Source of the DNA: Ruminococcus flavefaciens
GTDB taxonomy: Bacteria; Bacillota; Clostridia; Oscillospirales; Ruminococcaceae
Assembly: GCA_004554385.1 (NCBI GenBank)
Contig: SFMO01000051.1
Span: 1 to 8,922, forward strand
Reading direction: 5' to 3'
Length of the DNA: 8,922 bases
The notes under the pieces are model-generated. The model made no database searches. It was given only the letters and a program-made list of their open reading frames with translations, and was not told the origin of the DNA. Below, one piece after another: positions 1 to 6,437 of this stretch; the first letter of the stretch is position 1, and each line of letters opens with the position of its first letter. A program made the position numbers and the translations under genes.

Positions 1-12
1 TCGTAAACTCGC

Positions 13-107
13 TTAATAATATAAGAAATGATATTTGTACATCGCTTACAGCGCGATAAGTACGCCGAGCCCATGAACGGGATTCCAAAGGGACTGTGTT
101 CCTTTGG
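13..107 (+). repeat. Perfect 95-bp terminal inverted repeat, left arm
   Basis: All 95 bases match the reverse complement of 8828-8922, checked in ten-base blocks along the full length. Identity stops at 108. Twelve bases of window lie outside it on the left, while the right arm runs to the last base of the window, so the true outer limit of the repeat cannot be judged. It ends inward with a 7-bp stem (85-91/101-107). Confidence 0.95.
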
Positions 108-408
108 CGGTGTCCAGAGGCAGGCTTAACCAGCCCGTCCCTTCTGTCAGCTTCGCTGACATCTCCCCATAAAATGGGGAGTCACCTCTGGTCGCTGTTC
201 ACAGCTTTCAGAGAACAGCGAAACAATACGAAGGCGCTCCGCAAGGGTGAATTTCAAAAACAGTCCAGTGGACTGTTTTTGAAAGAGGGACGCCCTGCAA
301 GAGAGGGCGTCCCTTAACGGGTCTGATGACAACATCAGCCCGAAAAATCAAACGTCAAGGCACGGGGCGATGTGGTCATTGCCACCTACAAATATAAATT
401 ATGATTTA
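13..408 (+). repeat. Modular hairpin-rich dispersed repeat, left copy
   Basis: This gene-free stretch is one copy of an element whose second copy lies inverted at 8673-8922. Three blocks are shared, each with the same length in both copies: an outer block 13-107 (95/95 identical to the complement of 8828-8922), a middle block 234-292 (55/59 to 8712-8770) and an inner block 369-408 (36/40 to 8673-8712). Between them lie copy-specific segments. Hairpins seen here are 85-91/101-107, 146-151/155-160, 163-170/174-181, 193-200/213-220, a 15-bp stem 252-266/270-284, an 11-bp stem 286-296/304-314, and a bulged stem within 318-342. No transposase is encoded, and open frames inside look like chance. 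It resembles a MITE or REP-like intergenic repeat. The family is not one I can name. Confidence 0.85.
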
Positions 409-429
409 TACTATACTTGGGAGACTTAA

Positions 430-1212
430 ATGGATTATTATATGAACGAGGAGCTGCGTGAAAAGCCGAATCATGCTCACTTTCCTATATGCCGCGGCAG
501 AATGGACAGTATAAACGCAAACTGCTTCAGAGTGTTCCTTTTTACTCTTGTGTCAGGTGTCATCATGGGAGGCTTGTCGCTCTTTCGCATACCTTTACAT
601 GTTGTTGGGTGGATACCTATGATCTTCAACAGTGAGGAGATAAGCAAGGGACCATTCAATTTAAGTCAGGGATTTGCACTGACACAGGCATTGTGCTGTG
701 GAGTTCTGATAGTATTTGCGAGCCTCAATATGGGAAAACGCAAGATCTTCGGTGAGATTTTGTTCTTTATTTACTTCGCTCTGCTTCTGAGCTCGCTTCT
801 TGCAAGTCTCTCAGGGATCGATGTCGCGACCCTGATAATCGCGATCCTGGGAGTGTACTATTGCAGCCGCTCTTTTAAGGACAAGAGAGATTACGAACAG
901 CTTTCAGAAACAGAAGGCTTTCCAAACTTCAGCGTTGTGCTTGCAGAAAGCGATGATAAATACGGCTATCCTTCATATATAAAAACAAGAGGCGGCATGT
1001 CTTACTATAATAAGGTCAATCAGCAGAGCTCTGCTTCTGCCGTTCCTGTGAACGTTCAGCCCATTATTTCTCAGAATCATGTGAACAGTCTGAGCAATAT
1101 GCCTTCGCTGGATCCGACAAGTGTGAAACGCTCGGCTGATATAGAAGACAAGTTCAGACCGAGATCAGGAAAAGAGGAAATAATTTCATTTAGCCCGTTA
1201 AAACTAAAATAA
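430..1212 (+). CDS. Unrecognised four-helix membrane protein
   Basis: A 260-residue protein I do not recognise. Hydrophobic segments at about residues 33-52, 82-99, 106-127 and 130-146 suggest four membrane helices. The short N-terminus and the long polar C-terminal tail (about 150-260, rich in Ser, Asn and Lys) are probably on the same side, and the basic KDKR after the last helix suggests the cytoplasm. A GGGAG at 419-423, six bases before the ATG, supports this start; an in-frame Met at codon 5 is an alternative. The stop lies 11 bp before the comM-like gene, so the two are probably co-transcribed. No convincing promoter was found upstream: the inner end of the repeat element abuts this gene, and TATACT-like boxes near 407-417 lack a good -35. 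Function unknown. Confidence 0.82.
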   Translation: MDYYMNEELREKPNHAHFPICRGRMDSINANCFRVFLFTLVSGVIMGGLSLFRIPLHVVGWIPMIFNSEEISKGPFNLSQGFALTQALCCGVLIVFASLNMGKRKIFGEILFFIYFALLLSSLLASLSGIDVATLIIAILGVYYCSRSFKDKRDYEQLSETEGFPNFSVVLAESDDKYGYPSYIKTRGGMSYYNKVNQQSSASAVPVNVQPIISQNHVNSLSNMPSLDPTSVKRSADIEDKFRPRSGKEEIISFSPLKLK

Positions 1213-1223
1213 GGGGGGATACT

Positions 1224-2750
1224 ATGTTTGCAAAGGTGTCAAGTCTCGGTCTTTTCGGACTGAATGCCTTTCCTGTGGATGTAGAGATAGACATAAGCCG
1301 CGGAAATCCGATGTTTGAGATCGTCGGACTTCCCGATACTGTCGTTAAGGAGAGCCGTGAGCGTATACGTGCGGCTCTGCGTTCGTGCAGTATAAGCTTT
1401 CCTGTGGCTTCTGTAATGATAAATCTTGCTCCTGCCGATACCAAAAAGAGCGGCTCAGTCCATGATATGGCTATATTTATGGCAGTTCTCCGAGGTATGA
1501 GAATGATAACGGAGGAAACTGACGGCTCGGCATTCATAGGAGAGATCTCACTCAACGGTGATATACGCCGCATAAACGGAGTTCTGCCCATGGTCATGCT
1601 TGCCCGTGAGACAGGGATAAAGTCCGTATTCGTGCCTGCTGAGAACGCTAAGGAGGCCTCGGTCATTGACGGCATAGACATCTACGGAGTTCATAATGCC
1701 GAGGAGCTTATCAGACATTTCCGCAATGAGGAGCTTCTTTCCCCGAGCGAGCACTATATACCGCCTGAGGCTGCATACAACGATCCGCTTGATTTTGCAG
1801 ATGTCAGAGGTCAGCAGTCCGCCAAAAAGGCTCTGGAGATAGCTGCGGCAGGAGGCCACAATGCCCTGCTCATAGGTTCCCCGGGAAGCGGAAAGAGCAT
1901 GCTCGCAAAGCGTATGCCTTCCATACTTCCGCCACTGACCTTTGAAGAGGCACTTGAAACCACAAAAATACACTCGATTTCGGGATTGCTGACTCCCGAA
2001 ATGCCTATAATAACCAAAAGGCCCTTCCGCTCGCCCCACCATACCATATCATCGGCAGGTCTTGCAGGCGGCGGAACTGTGCCACATCCCGGTGAGGTAT
2101 CCCTTGCCCATAACGGTCTGCTTTTTCTGGACGAGCTTGCGGAGTTCGACCGCAAGACCCTTGAGATCCTGCGTCAGCCCCTTGAGGACAGAAAGGTGAC
2201 TATAGCAAGAGCTTCGGGAACGGTGACATACCCATGTACGATAATGCTCATAGGCGCTATGAATCCGTGTCCATGCGGATACTTCGGTCACCCTAAGCGC
2301 AAGTGCATATGCCCTAAGAATAAGGTCACAGGCTACCTTTCCAAAATATCCGGACCGCTCCTTGACCGCTTTGACCTTCACATCGAAGTGGCTCCCGTGG
2401 AGTTCGGAGACCTTTCTTCAAAGGCTAAGGAGGAGAGCTCGGCAGAGATCAGGAAGCGCGTTATGTCTGCAAGAGAGATACAGAAGGAGCGCTTCAGAGA
2501 CACGGGTATAACCTGCAACGCTCTGATTACTCCTGATAAATTACAGGAATTCTGCCCTATGGACGACTCGGCGGAAACTCTGATGAAGAACGTCTTCGAC
2601 AGGCTCGGACTCAGCGCAAGAGCCTATGACAGAATACTGAAGGTGTCGCGTACTATTGCGGATATAGACGGCTCTGAGGTTATTAAGAAGCAGCACGTTG
2701 CAGCAGCTGCACAGTTCAGAAGCCTTGACCGTAAATACTGGAATGAATGA
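1224..2750 (+). CDS. comM: YifB/ComM family Mg-chelatase-like AAA+ ATPase
   Basis: A full-length 508-residue member of the YifB/ComM family. The N-terminal ChlI-like domain covers about residues 1-170. The AAA+ core follows, with Walker A GSPGSGKS at 218-225, Walker B LLFLDEL at 299-305 and a sensor-1 region around N347. The family's cysteine cluster is present (CPCG at 349-352, then CIC at 361-363), as are LLDRFDLH at 379-386 and a C-terminal lid around LSARAYDRILKVSRTIADI (463-481). In Gram-negatives, ComM is a hexameric helicase that promotes branch migration during natural transformation; the role in Firmicutes is less clear, and no competence gene lies nearby. The Shine-Dalgarno AAGGGGGG at 1211-1218 supports the start. 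All key motifs appear intact. It sits in a probable operon with the upstream membrane protein and the downstream SEDS gene. Confidence 0.95.
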   Translation: MFAKVSSLGLFGLNAFPVDVEIDISRGNPMFEIVGLPDTVVKESRERIRAALRSCSISFPVASVMINLAPADTKKSGSVHDMAIFMAVLRGMRMITEETDGSAFIGEISLNGDIRRINGVLPMVMLARETGIKSVFVPAENAKEASVIDGIDIYGVHNAEELIRHFRNEELLSPSEHYIPPEAAYNDPLDFADVRGQQSAKKALEIAAAGGHNALLIGSPGSGKSMLAKRMPSILPPLTFEEALETTKIHSISGLLTPEMPIITKRPFRSPHHTISSAGLAGGGTVPHPGEVSLAHNGLLFLDELAEFDRKTLEILRQPLEDRKVTIARASGTVTYPCTIMLIGAMNPCPCGYFGHPKRKCICPKNKVTGYLSKISGPLLDRFDLHIEVAPVEFGDLSSKAKEESSAEIRKRVMSAREIQKERFRDTGITCNALITPDKLQEFCPMDDSAETLMKNVFDRLGLSARAYDRILKVSRTIADIDGSEVIKKQHVAAAAQFRSLDRKYWNE

Positions 2751-2817
2751 GCGTTCCGAGAAACGCTGCAGGATCTTCAGATGTAATGAAAAAGAAAGAT
2801 AAAACAAAGGAGAAACA

Positions 2818-3975
2818 ATGAAATCGGCATTCAAAAAATTACCCTCGGGTAAGCACAGTATCGACGGAGGTCTGCTTTTTGCGGTAACTCTATGTGCCGC
2901 TATAAGTACTCTGCTGATATATTCGATAACACATAACAAGGTTCTTGAGACTGTTGGCTCAAGCTACTGGAAGACACAGGCATTCTCAATGGTGGCAGGA
3001 GTTGCGGCAGCGGTGATAATCTCGTTTATCGACTACCGCAAGCTGGTAAAGCTGTGGGTGGTATTTGTTCCTGTAGTCCTTGCACTGACCGCCCTGACAT
3101 TTACCTCGCTGGGTTATCGGCGTGAGGGAGCAGACGACCAGGCATGGCTCAATCTGGGCTTTATCCAGTTCCAGCCCTCGGAGGTGCTGAAGCTGGCGTT
3201 TATACTCACATTTGGTTATCATCTGTCCCGCGATGAGGAGGAAATGAACAAGCCCCTGCATATGCTGCTGATACTGATACACGGCATGATACCTATTGGC
3301 ATCGTCGGTTTGCAGGGCGACTACGGAACGGCTATCGTGTTCGCAGGTATCTTCGCATTTATGATATGCTCGGCAAAGATCTCGTGGAAATATCTCGTTG
3401 CTGCGCCGTTTGTGATCGCGGCAGGTGTTGCTGGAATGTGGTTCTTCGCACTCAGCGAGTTCCATAAAAAGCGTATCCTCATTCTCTTCCACCCCGGAAC
3501 AGATCCCGAGTATATCGAGTATCAGCAGGACCTTGGACTTGCTGCACTGAAATCAGGCGGAGTTTTCGGAAAGGGACTTTTCGGCAAGCCTGATGACTAT
3601 ATTACAGTTCCCGAGATACACAATGACTTCATATTTACCTATGCAGGACAGGTCTTCGGATTTATCGGCACAATGGGACTTATCATTATTCTGGCATATA
3701 TCTGCCTCAAGATATTCGGCGACAGCCGTGTCTGCCGTGACCATCTCGGAAAATTCATATGCATGGGCGCTTTCGGACTTATCCTTACCCACTGTATAAT
3801 GAATATCGGAATGGTGCTCAAGGTAGCACCTGTTATCGGAGTTCCGCTGCCATTCCTCAGCGCAGGCGGTACCGCTATGATAAGTATGTACGCTATTATC
3901 GGACTGGTGCTGAGTACCTACAGCCACCGCGCAGTAAGCTATAACGTCTTTTACGATGAAGACGAAGATGAATAA
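2818..3975 (+). CDS. rodA: SEDS peptidoglycan glycosyltransferase (RodA/FtsW/SpoVE family)
   Basis: A 385-residue polytopic membrane protein with about ten hydrophobic segments. SEDS proteins polymerise lipid II into glycan strands with a class B penicillin-binding protein partner. Family signatures seen are WLNLGFIQFQPSE (110-122), GDYGTAIVF (168-176; most homologues have PDLGTA here), the YQQ...SGG..GKG.FG stretch (235-256), PEIHNDFIF (265-273), where D270 aligns with the catalytic aspartate, and the C-terminal PVIGVPLPFLSAGGT (338-352). Length and motifs favour RodA over FtsW, but SpoVE or another paralogue is possible. AAAGGAG just upstream supports the ATG. It starts 67 bp after the ATPase gene, with only a weak 6-bp stem (2750-2755/2762-2767) and no T-run between, so co-transcription is likely. 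No class B PBP gene is nearby. The C-terminus is very acidic (YDEDEDE). Confidence 0.93.
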   Translation: MKSAFKKLPSGKHSIDGGLLFAVTLCAAISTLLIYSITHNKVLETVGSSYWKTQAFSMVAGVAAAVIISFIDYRKLVKLWVVFVPVVLALTALTFTSLGYRREGADDQAWLNLGFIQFQPSEVLKLAFILTFGYHLSRDEEEMNKPLHMLLILIHGMIPIGIVGLQGDYGTAIVFAGIFAFMICSAKISWKYLVAAPFVIAAGVAGMWFFALSEFHKKRILILFHPGTDPEYIEYQQDLGLAALKSGGVFGKGLFGKPDDYITVPEIHNDFIFTYAGQVFGFIGTMGLIIILAYICLKIFGDSRVCRDHLGKFICMGAFGLILTHCIMNIGMVLKVAPVIGVPLPFLSAGGTAMISMYAIIGLVLSTYSHRAVSYNVFYDEDEDE

Positions 3976-4017
3976 ACAGATCGCTCCTACAAAGGGTGCC
4001 CCCTCCGGCGGAACGCA

Positions 4018-4065
4018 GGTTACATTTACGAGACTGAAATTTCAGGCACGGTAACCATGTTTTTT
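4018..4065 (+). terminator. Possible intrinsic terminator after the SEDS gene
   Basis: GGTTAC (4018-4023) pairs with GTAACC (4051-4056). A perfect 12-bp palindrome CTGAAATTTCAG (4034-4045) is nested inside, and six T residues follow at 4060-4065. The outer stem is short and the loop long, so this is a tentative terminator for the 430-3975 operon; the structure could instead be regulatory. Confidence 0.4.
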
Positions 4066-4125
4066 CGTTAAGAGGAGGCGTCTGAAATGTGGGAGCTTTT
4101 TCTGTAAAAAAGTATTGAATGTGAA

Positions 4126-4154
4126 TTGGTTAAAGAATATATTCGTTATATAAT
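4126..4154 (+). promoter_or_regulatory. Sigma-A-like promoter P1 upstream of the lipoprotein operon
   Basis: TTGGTT (4126-4131) and a consensus TATAAT (4149-4154) are separated by exactly 17 bases. Transcription would start near 4161, giving a leader of about 125 bases before the lipoprotein ATG. The predicted start falls inside an 8-bp dyad (4155-4178), which suggests control by a repressor or by RNA structure. Confidence 0.6.
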
Positions 4155-4178
4155 ACAATTATGGAGGCATATAATTGT
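4155..4178. promoter_or_regulatory. Operator-like dyad at the predicted P1 start site
   Basis: ACAATTAT (4155-4162) and ATAATTGT (4171-4178) are perfect inverted repeats around an 8-base spacer, directly after the P1 -10 box. The position suits a repressor operator; it could also form a weak, A+T-rich hairpin at the 5' end of the transcript. No regulator gene lies in the window. Confidence 0.35.
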
Positions 4179-4253
4179 GCAATAGTTCTTGAATCGGCGG
4201 TTTATCTCGATTTTATGCGGTTTTCGGTTGACAACGGGCAGTATTTGGAGTAA
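4161..4253 (+). CDS. Doubtful 30-codon leaderless ORF
   Basis: An ATG at 4161 opens a 30-residue frame (MEAYNCAIVL...DNGQYLE) that closes with TAA at 4251-4253. It has no Shine-Dalgarno, but the ATG coincides with the predicted P1 transcription start, so a leaderless message is conceivable. It overlaps the second promoter and stops 32 bases before the lipoprotein start. The peptide resembles nothing I know. Chance is the likelier explanation; a leader peptide coupling P1 transcripts to downstream expression is the alternative. Confidence 0.15.
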   Translation: MEAYNCAIVLESAVYLDFMRFSVDNGQYLE

Positions 4254-4256
4254 AAT
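4228..4256 (+). promoter_or_regulatory. Strong sigma-A-like promoter P2 of the lipoprotein operon
   Basis: A consensus -35 TTGACA (4228-4233) and a -10 TAAAAT (4251-4256) are spaced by 17 bases. Transcription would begin near 4263, leaving a leader of only about 23 bases that contains the AAGGAGG ribosome site at 4273-4279. This is the best promoter on the plus strand and most likely drives the YG-motif gene set. Confidence 0.8.
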
Positions 4257-4285
4257 ATAAGTAATTCTTATCAAGGAGGCGGCTT

Positions 4286-4660
4286 ATGAAGAAGACTAAG
4301 AAAACTGCTCTTATGGCTGCTGTACTTACAGGGGCGGCTGTGCTTGGCGGCTGCGACCACGGCAGCGATAATGTTCAGGACGTTTATGGACCGCCTGTAA
4401 CAGAAGCCACTACAGTTGTTACAGAGCCGATGCAGACGGAATACGGCCCTCCTGTGACTGAGGAGGTCACAACAACAGCGACCAAGCCTGTGACGGTACC
4501 TGCACTTTATGGACCGCCGCCTACGGAGAGCTTTATCACTGACGCAATTACTGAGCCTGTAACAGAAAAGAAAGATATAGAAGAGGAAACCGTGCCGTAT
4601 TCTCCCGAGGAGGACAAGATACAGCTTGTATACGGTCCGCCTGAGAGCTTCGGAGAGTAG
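4286..4660 (+). CDS. Small lipoprotein with four YGPP motifs
   Basis: A 124-residue exported lipoprotein. Residues 1-22 are a lipoprotein signal peptide (basic MKKTKK, hydrophobic core) ending in the lipobox LGGC, with the lipidated cysteine at 23. The mature part is low-complexity, rich in Thr, Pro, Val and Glu, and carries YGPP at 34-37, 53-56, 75-78 and 116-119. Four of its five tyrosines are in this motif. No catalytic domain is visible. The start has a strong AAGGAGG six bases upstream and promoter P2 just before it. Similar YG motifs occur in the next two proteins, and a radical SAM/SPASM gene ends the set, so I infer that the motifs are sites of enzyme action. The alternative is a plain cell-surface spacer protein. 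The real function is unknown. Confidence 0.88.
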   Translation: MKKTKKTALMAAVLTGAAVLGGCDHGSDNVQDVYGPPVTEATTVVTEPMQTEYGPPVTEEVTTTATKPVTVPALYGPPPTESFITDAITEPVTEKKDIEEETVPYSPEEDKIQLVYGPPESFGE

Positions 4661-4673
4661 AATTGCACAATTC
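4660..4673. repeat. Palindrome at the lipoprotein stop codon
   Basis: GAATTG-CA-CAATTC is a perfect 14-bp palindrome that begins on the last base of the stop codon. No T-run follows, so it is not a standard terminator. Its core ATTGCACAATT (4662-4672) also occurs, inverted, at 4173-4183 upstream of the same gene. It could be a protein-binding site or part of an RNA processing structure. Confidence 0.3.
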
Positions 4674-4780
4674 AGACGTTGATTATTTGTGCACGCCTAC
4701 AAAAATGGAAAGTAAAGAGAAAAACTTCCATCATTCAGTACATTTATTATATGACATTGCTTTTTTAAGGATGTGTTTCT

Positions 4781-5599
4781 ATGAAAAAGACTTTGCGCAC
4801 AGTTATCACTGCTGCTATGTTCGCAGCAGCTAATCTTTCTGCTATGCCTTCCTCGGCGGAGCAGCCTTCCCCTGACGACCAGTGGGAATGGGAAAACACT
4901 AAAGAATCGGAATTTTATAATCCTGCATGGGACGATTTGGAGAAGATCGCATCTCAGACTCAGTATGATATGTATGGTGCTCAGTCCGTGTTTGACGTCA
5001 ACCGTCATTCTGACGACTGGAAGAATTACGGCTGGTCTGTTCCCGGACGTGAGGATACGGATGTTACAACGACCGCTGCGACTAACGAACAGTGGCTGTT
5101 TACGACAACGACCACTGCACCTCAGCCTCTTTACGGCCCTGTAATGAGCATGCGGGATTTCGGTGACATTAATATTGATGACCGGATCGATATATTCGAC
5201 GAAGTTGCTCTGAAAAAGATGCTTATAAACGGTATGGAGTTTTCGTCCTATGATAATTTCCGTATGATACATAATGCTGACATAAATCAGGACGATAAGG
5301 TGAATATCGCTGATCTTACCCTTCTCAGGAAGTTCCTTCTGGGAAAGATAGATTCATTTGATATTGACGGAAGTAAAATGATGATGTCAGGCAAGACTGT
5401 GGAAACTATAGCAGCTGATGATAAAGAAAAGCCTTTTGTTACCACAGAGACTACTACTGCAACGGCTTTCCCCTATGATCCGAGAGAGGATATAGTCATA
5501 AGTCTCTACGGTATAAAGCCTGCTGTAGATGTTATAGAGCAGGCGGTCTCTGAAACCAAAGAAAACATAGATACACAGATCGAATCAGAAGAGGAATGA
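4781..5599 (+). CDS. Secreted dockerin protein with YG motifs (first paralogue)
   Basis: A 272-residue exported protein. The signal peptide (about 1-26) should be cut after SSA-26. An acidic, Trp-rich region (27-95) and a Thr-rich linker (about 96-113) come first. A type I dockerin follows (about 128-191), with two calcium loops: D129-N131-D133-D140 and D167-N169-D171-D178. The C-terminal tail is acidic. YG triplets are MYG (64-66), NYG (82-84), LYG before the dockerin (117-119, reading YGPV) and LYG in the tail (242-244, reading YGIKP). No enzymatic domain is present, which is unusual since dockerins normally tether enzymes to cohesins. AAGGA at 4767-4771 supports the start. The 120-bp gap after the lipoprotein gene holds a bulged 8-bp stem (4705-4713/4724-4731) but no clear promoter or terminator. 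It is a paralogue of the next gene. Confidence 0.9.
   Translation: MKKTLRTVITAAMFAAANLSAMPSSAEQPSPDDQWEWENTKESEFYNPAWDDLEKIASQTQYDMYGAQSVFDVNRHSDDWKNYGWSVPGREDTDVTTTAATNEQWLFTTTTTAPQPLYGPVMSMRDFGDINIDDRIDIFDEVALKKMLINGMEFSSYDNFRMIHNADINQDDKVNIADLTLLRKFLLGKIDSFDIDGSKMMMSGKTVETIAADDKEKPFVTTETTTATAFPYDPREDIVISLYGIKPAVDVIEQAVSETKENIDTQIESEEE
5162..5353 (+). other. Dockerin domain of the first paralogue
   Basis: Residues 128-191 hold two EF-hand-like loops of the DxNxDxxxxxxD type, each followed by a hydrophobic helix (VALKKML and LTLLRKFLLGKI). Dockerins bind calcium and pair with cohesin modules on scaffoldins or the cell surface. The residues at loop positions 10-11, which set cohesin choice in known dockerins, are IF in loop 1 and IA in loop 2. 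No cohesin is encoded in the window. Confidence 0.88.
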
Positions 5600-5639
5600 T
5601 CTTTTTAGCACTGAGAAATAATGAGAGGAGTAATTAAAC

Positions 5640-6434
5640 ATGAAGAAAACGATACACACACTTCTTACCGCAGCTATGTTCGCAGCTGCAAATATGGCGG
5701 CAATGCCTGCTGTTGCAGAGGACGGAAACAGTCTCACGCCAAATCTTGAGCCTGTTGAGAGCCTCTCATTCGGCGATACCAACACCAACAATGATAATTC
5801 AGATGACATCAGCGCTGAAGGAGTTGGCAAGAATATCCTTAAGGCTACAACAAAGTCCATGGCGACTGTATACGGTCCGCCTCCGACGACAACCGTAAAT
5901 ACTACAGCTCTCATAGATGAATCTCTGACATCAACAACTACATCTCTTCCTGAGTGGCTGATGACGACTACCACAACTACCGTAGAGATACTCTATGGTC
6001 CTACTGTGCCTTATAATCGCCTTGGTGATGTAAACGAGGATAATAACGTTGATATCTTTGACCTTGTAGCTCTCAGAAAACTCCTTGTTTCAGGACAGAG
6101 CCGCTCATTCTATTCAGATAACTATGCCGATGTCAATTTTGACCGCAAGGTAAATATTGCTGACCTGGTTCGCCTCCAGCAGTTCCTTCTCGGCAAGATA
6201 GACAGCCTTAACGACGGCAACTGGGACTTCATGAGAAGCAAGACCATTGAGACCGTATCTGCAAATAACGAGCAGGACATCGAGACTACTACCACAACTA
6301 CATATAAACCGGGAAGGGTGACTACTGTTACTCTTTACGGTATCATGCCTGCAAGAAGTGTAAATGCTCAGTATATCGATCCTGATGAAACTACATATAC
6401 TACTGCTGAAGAAATCACACCAGAGGAGAAGTAA
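5640..6434 (+). CDS. Secreted dockerin protein with YG motifs (second paralogue)
   Basis: A 264-residue exported protein, paralogous to the preceding one: nearly the same signal peptide (MKKT..T..TAAMFAAAN..AMP, cut after AVA-26), the same domain order, and matching ends (SKTIETVSA here, GKTVETIAA there). An acidic, Asn-rich region (27-65) leads to VYGPPP (77-82), Thr-rich linkers (97-114), LYGP (118-121), a dockerin (about 129-188; D130-N132-D134-D141 and D164-N166-D168-D175), a run of six Thr (216-221) and LYGIMPA (232-238). There is no catalytic domain. GAGAGGAG at 5623-5630 supports the start. It lies 40 bp after the first paralogue, and its last codons contain the ribosome site of the radical SAM gene, so the two are translationally linked. 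I infer it is a substrate of that enzyme. Confidence 0.9.
   Translation: MKKTIHTLLTAAMFAAANMAAMPAVAEDGNSLTPNLEPVESLSFGDTNTNNDNSDDISAEGVGKNILKATTKSMATVYGPPPTTTVNTTALIDESLTSTTTSLPEWLMTTTTTTVEILYGPTVPYNRLGDVNEDNNVDIFDLVALRKLLVSGQSRSFYSDNYADVNFDRKVNIADLVRLQQFLLGKIDSLNDGNWDFMRSKTIETVSANNEQDIETTTTTTYKPGRVTTVTLYGIMPARSVNAQYIDPDETTYTTAEEITPEEK
6024..6203 (+). other. Dockerin domain of the second paralogue
   Basis: Residues 129-188 carry duplicated calcium loops (GDVNEDNNVDIFD and ADVNFDRKVNIAD), each followed by a hydrophobic helix ending in LLV or FLLG. Loop positions 10-11 are IF and IA, as in the first paralogue, so both probably bind the same cohesin type. The domain is central, flanked by Thr-rich linkers and YG motifs, rather than attached to an enzyme. 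Confidence 0.9.
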
Positions 6435-6437
6435 TAC

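Noticed and set aside
96..317. 73-codon open frame inside the left repeat element
   Set aside because: It is made of hairpin arms read through, has no ribosome site, and contains no recognisable domain; the similar frame in the right copy (8606-8827) is unrelated apart from the shared palindrome.
163..342. CRISPR array or tRNA gene in the left hairpin region
   Set aside because: The hairpins differ in sequence and spacing, with no regular direct repeats and no cloverleaf or conserved T-loop.
1548..2381. Long antisense open frames opposite the comM-like gene
   Set aside because: They lie in the shadow of a conserved, motif-complete gene and have no ribosome sites or family features.
4705..4731. 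Terminator between the lipoprotein and first dockerin gene
   Set aside because: The stem is bulged, A+T-rich and not followed by a T-run at the right distance, so read-through into the downstream genes is more likely.
4781..6434. Cellulosomal glycoside hydrolases or scaffoldins
   Set aside because: Apart from the dockerin, the chains are short, acidic and Thr-rich with no catalytic, carbohydrate-binding or cohesin module.
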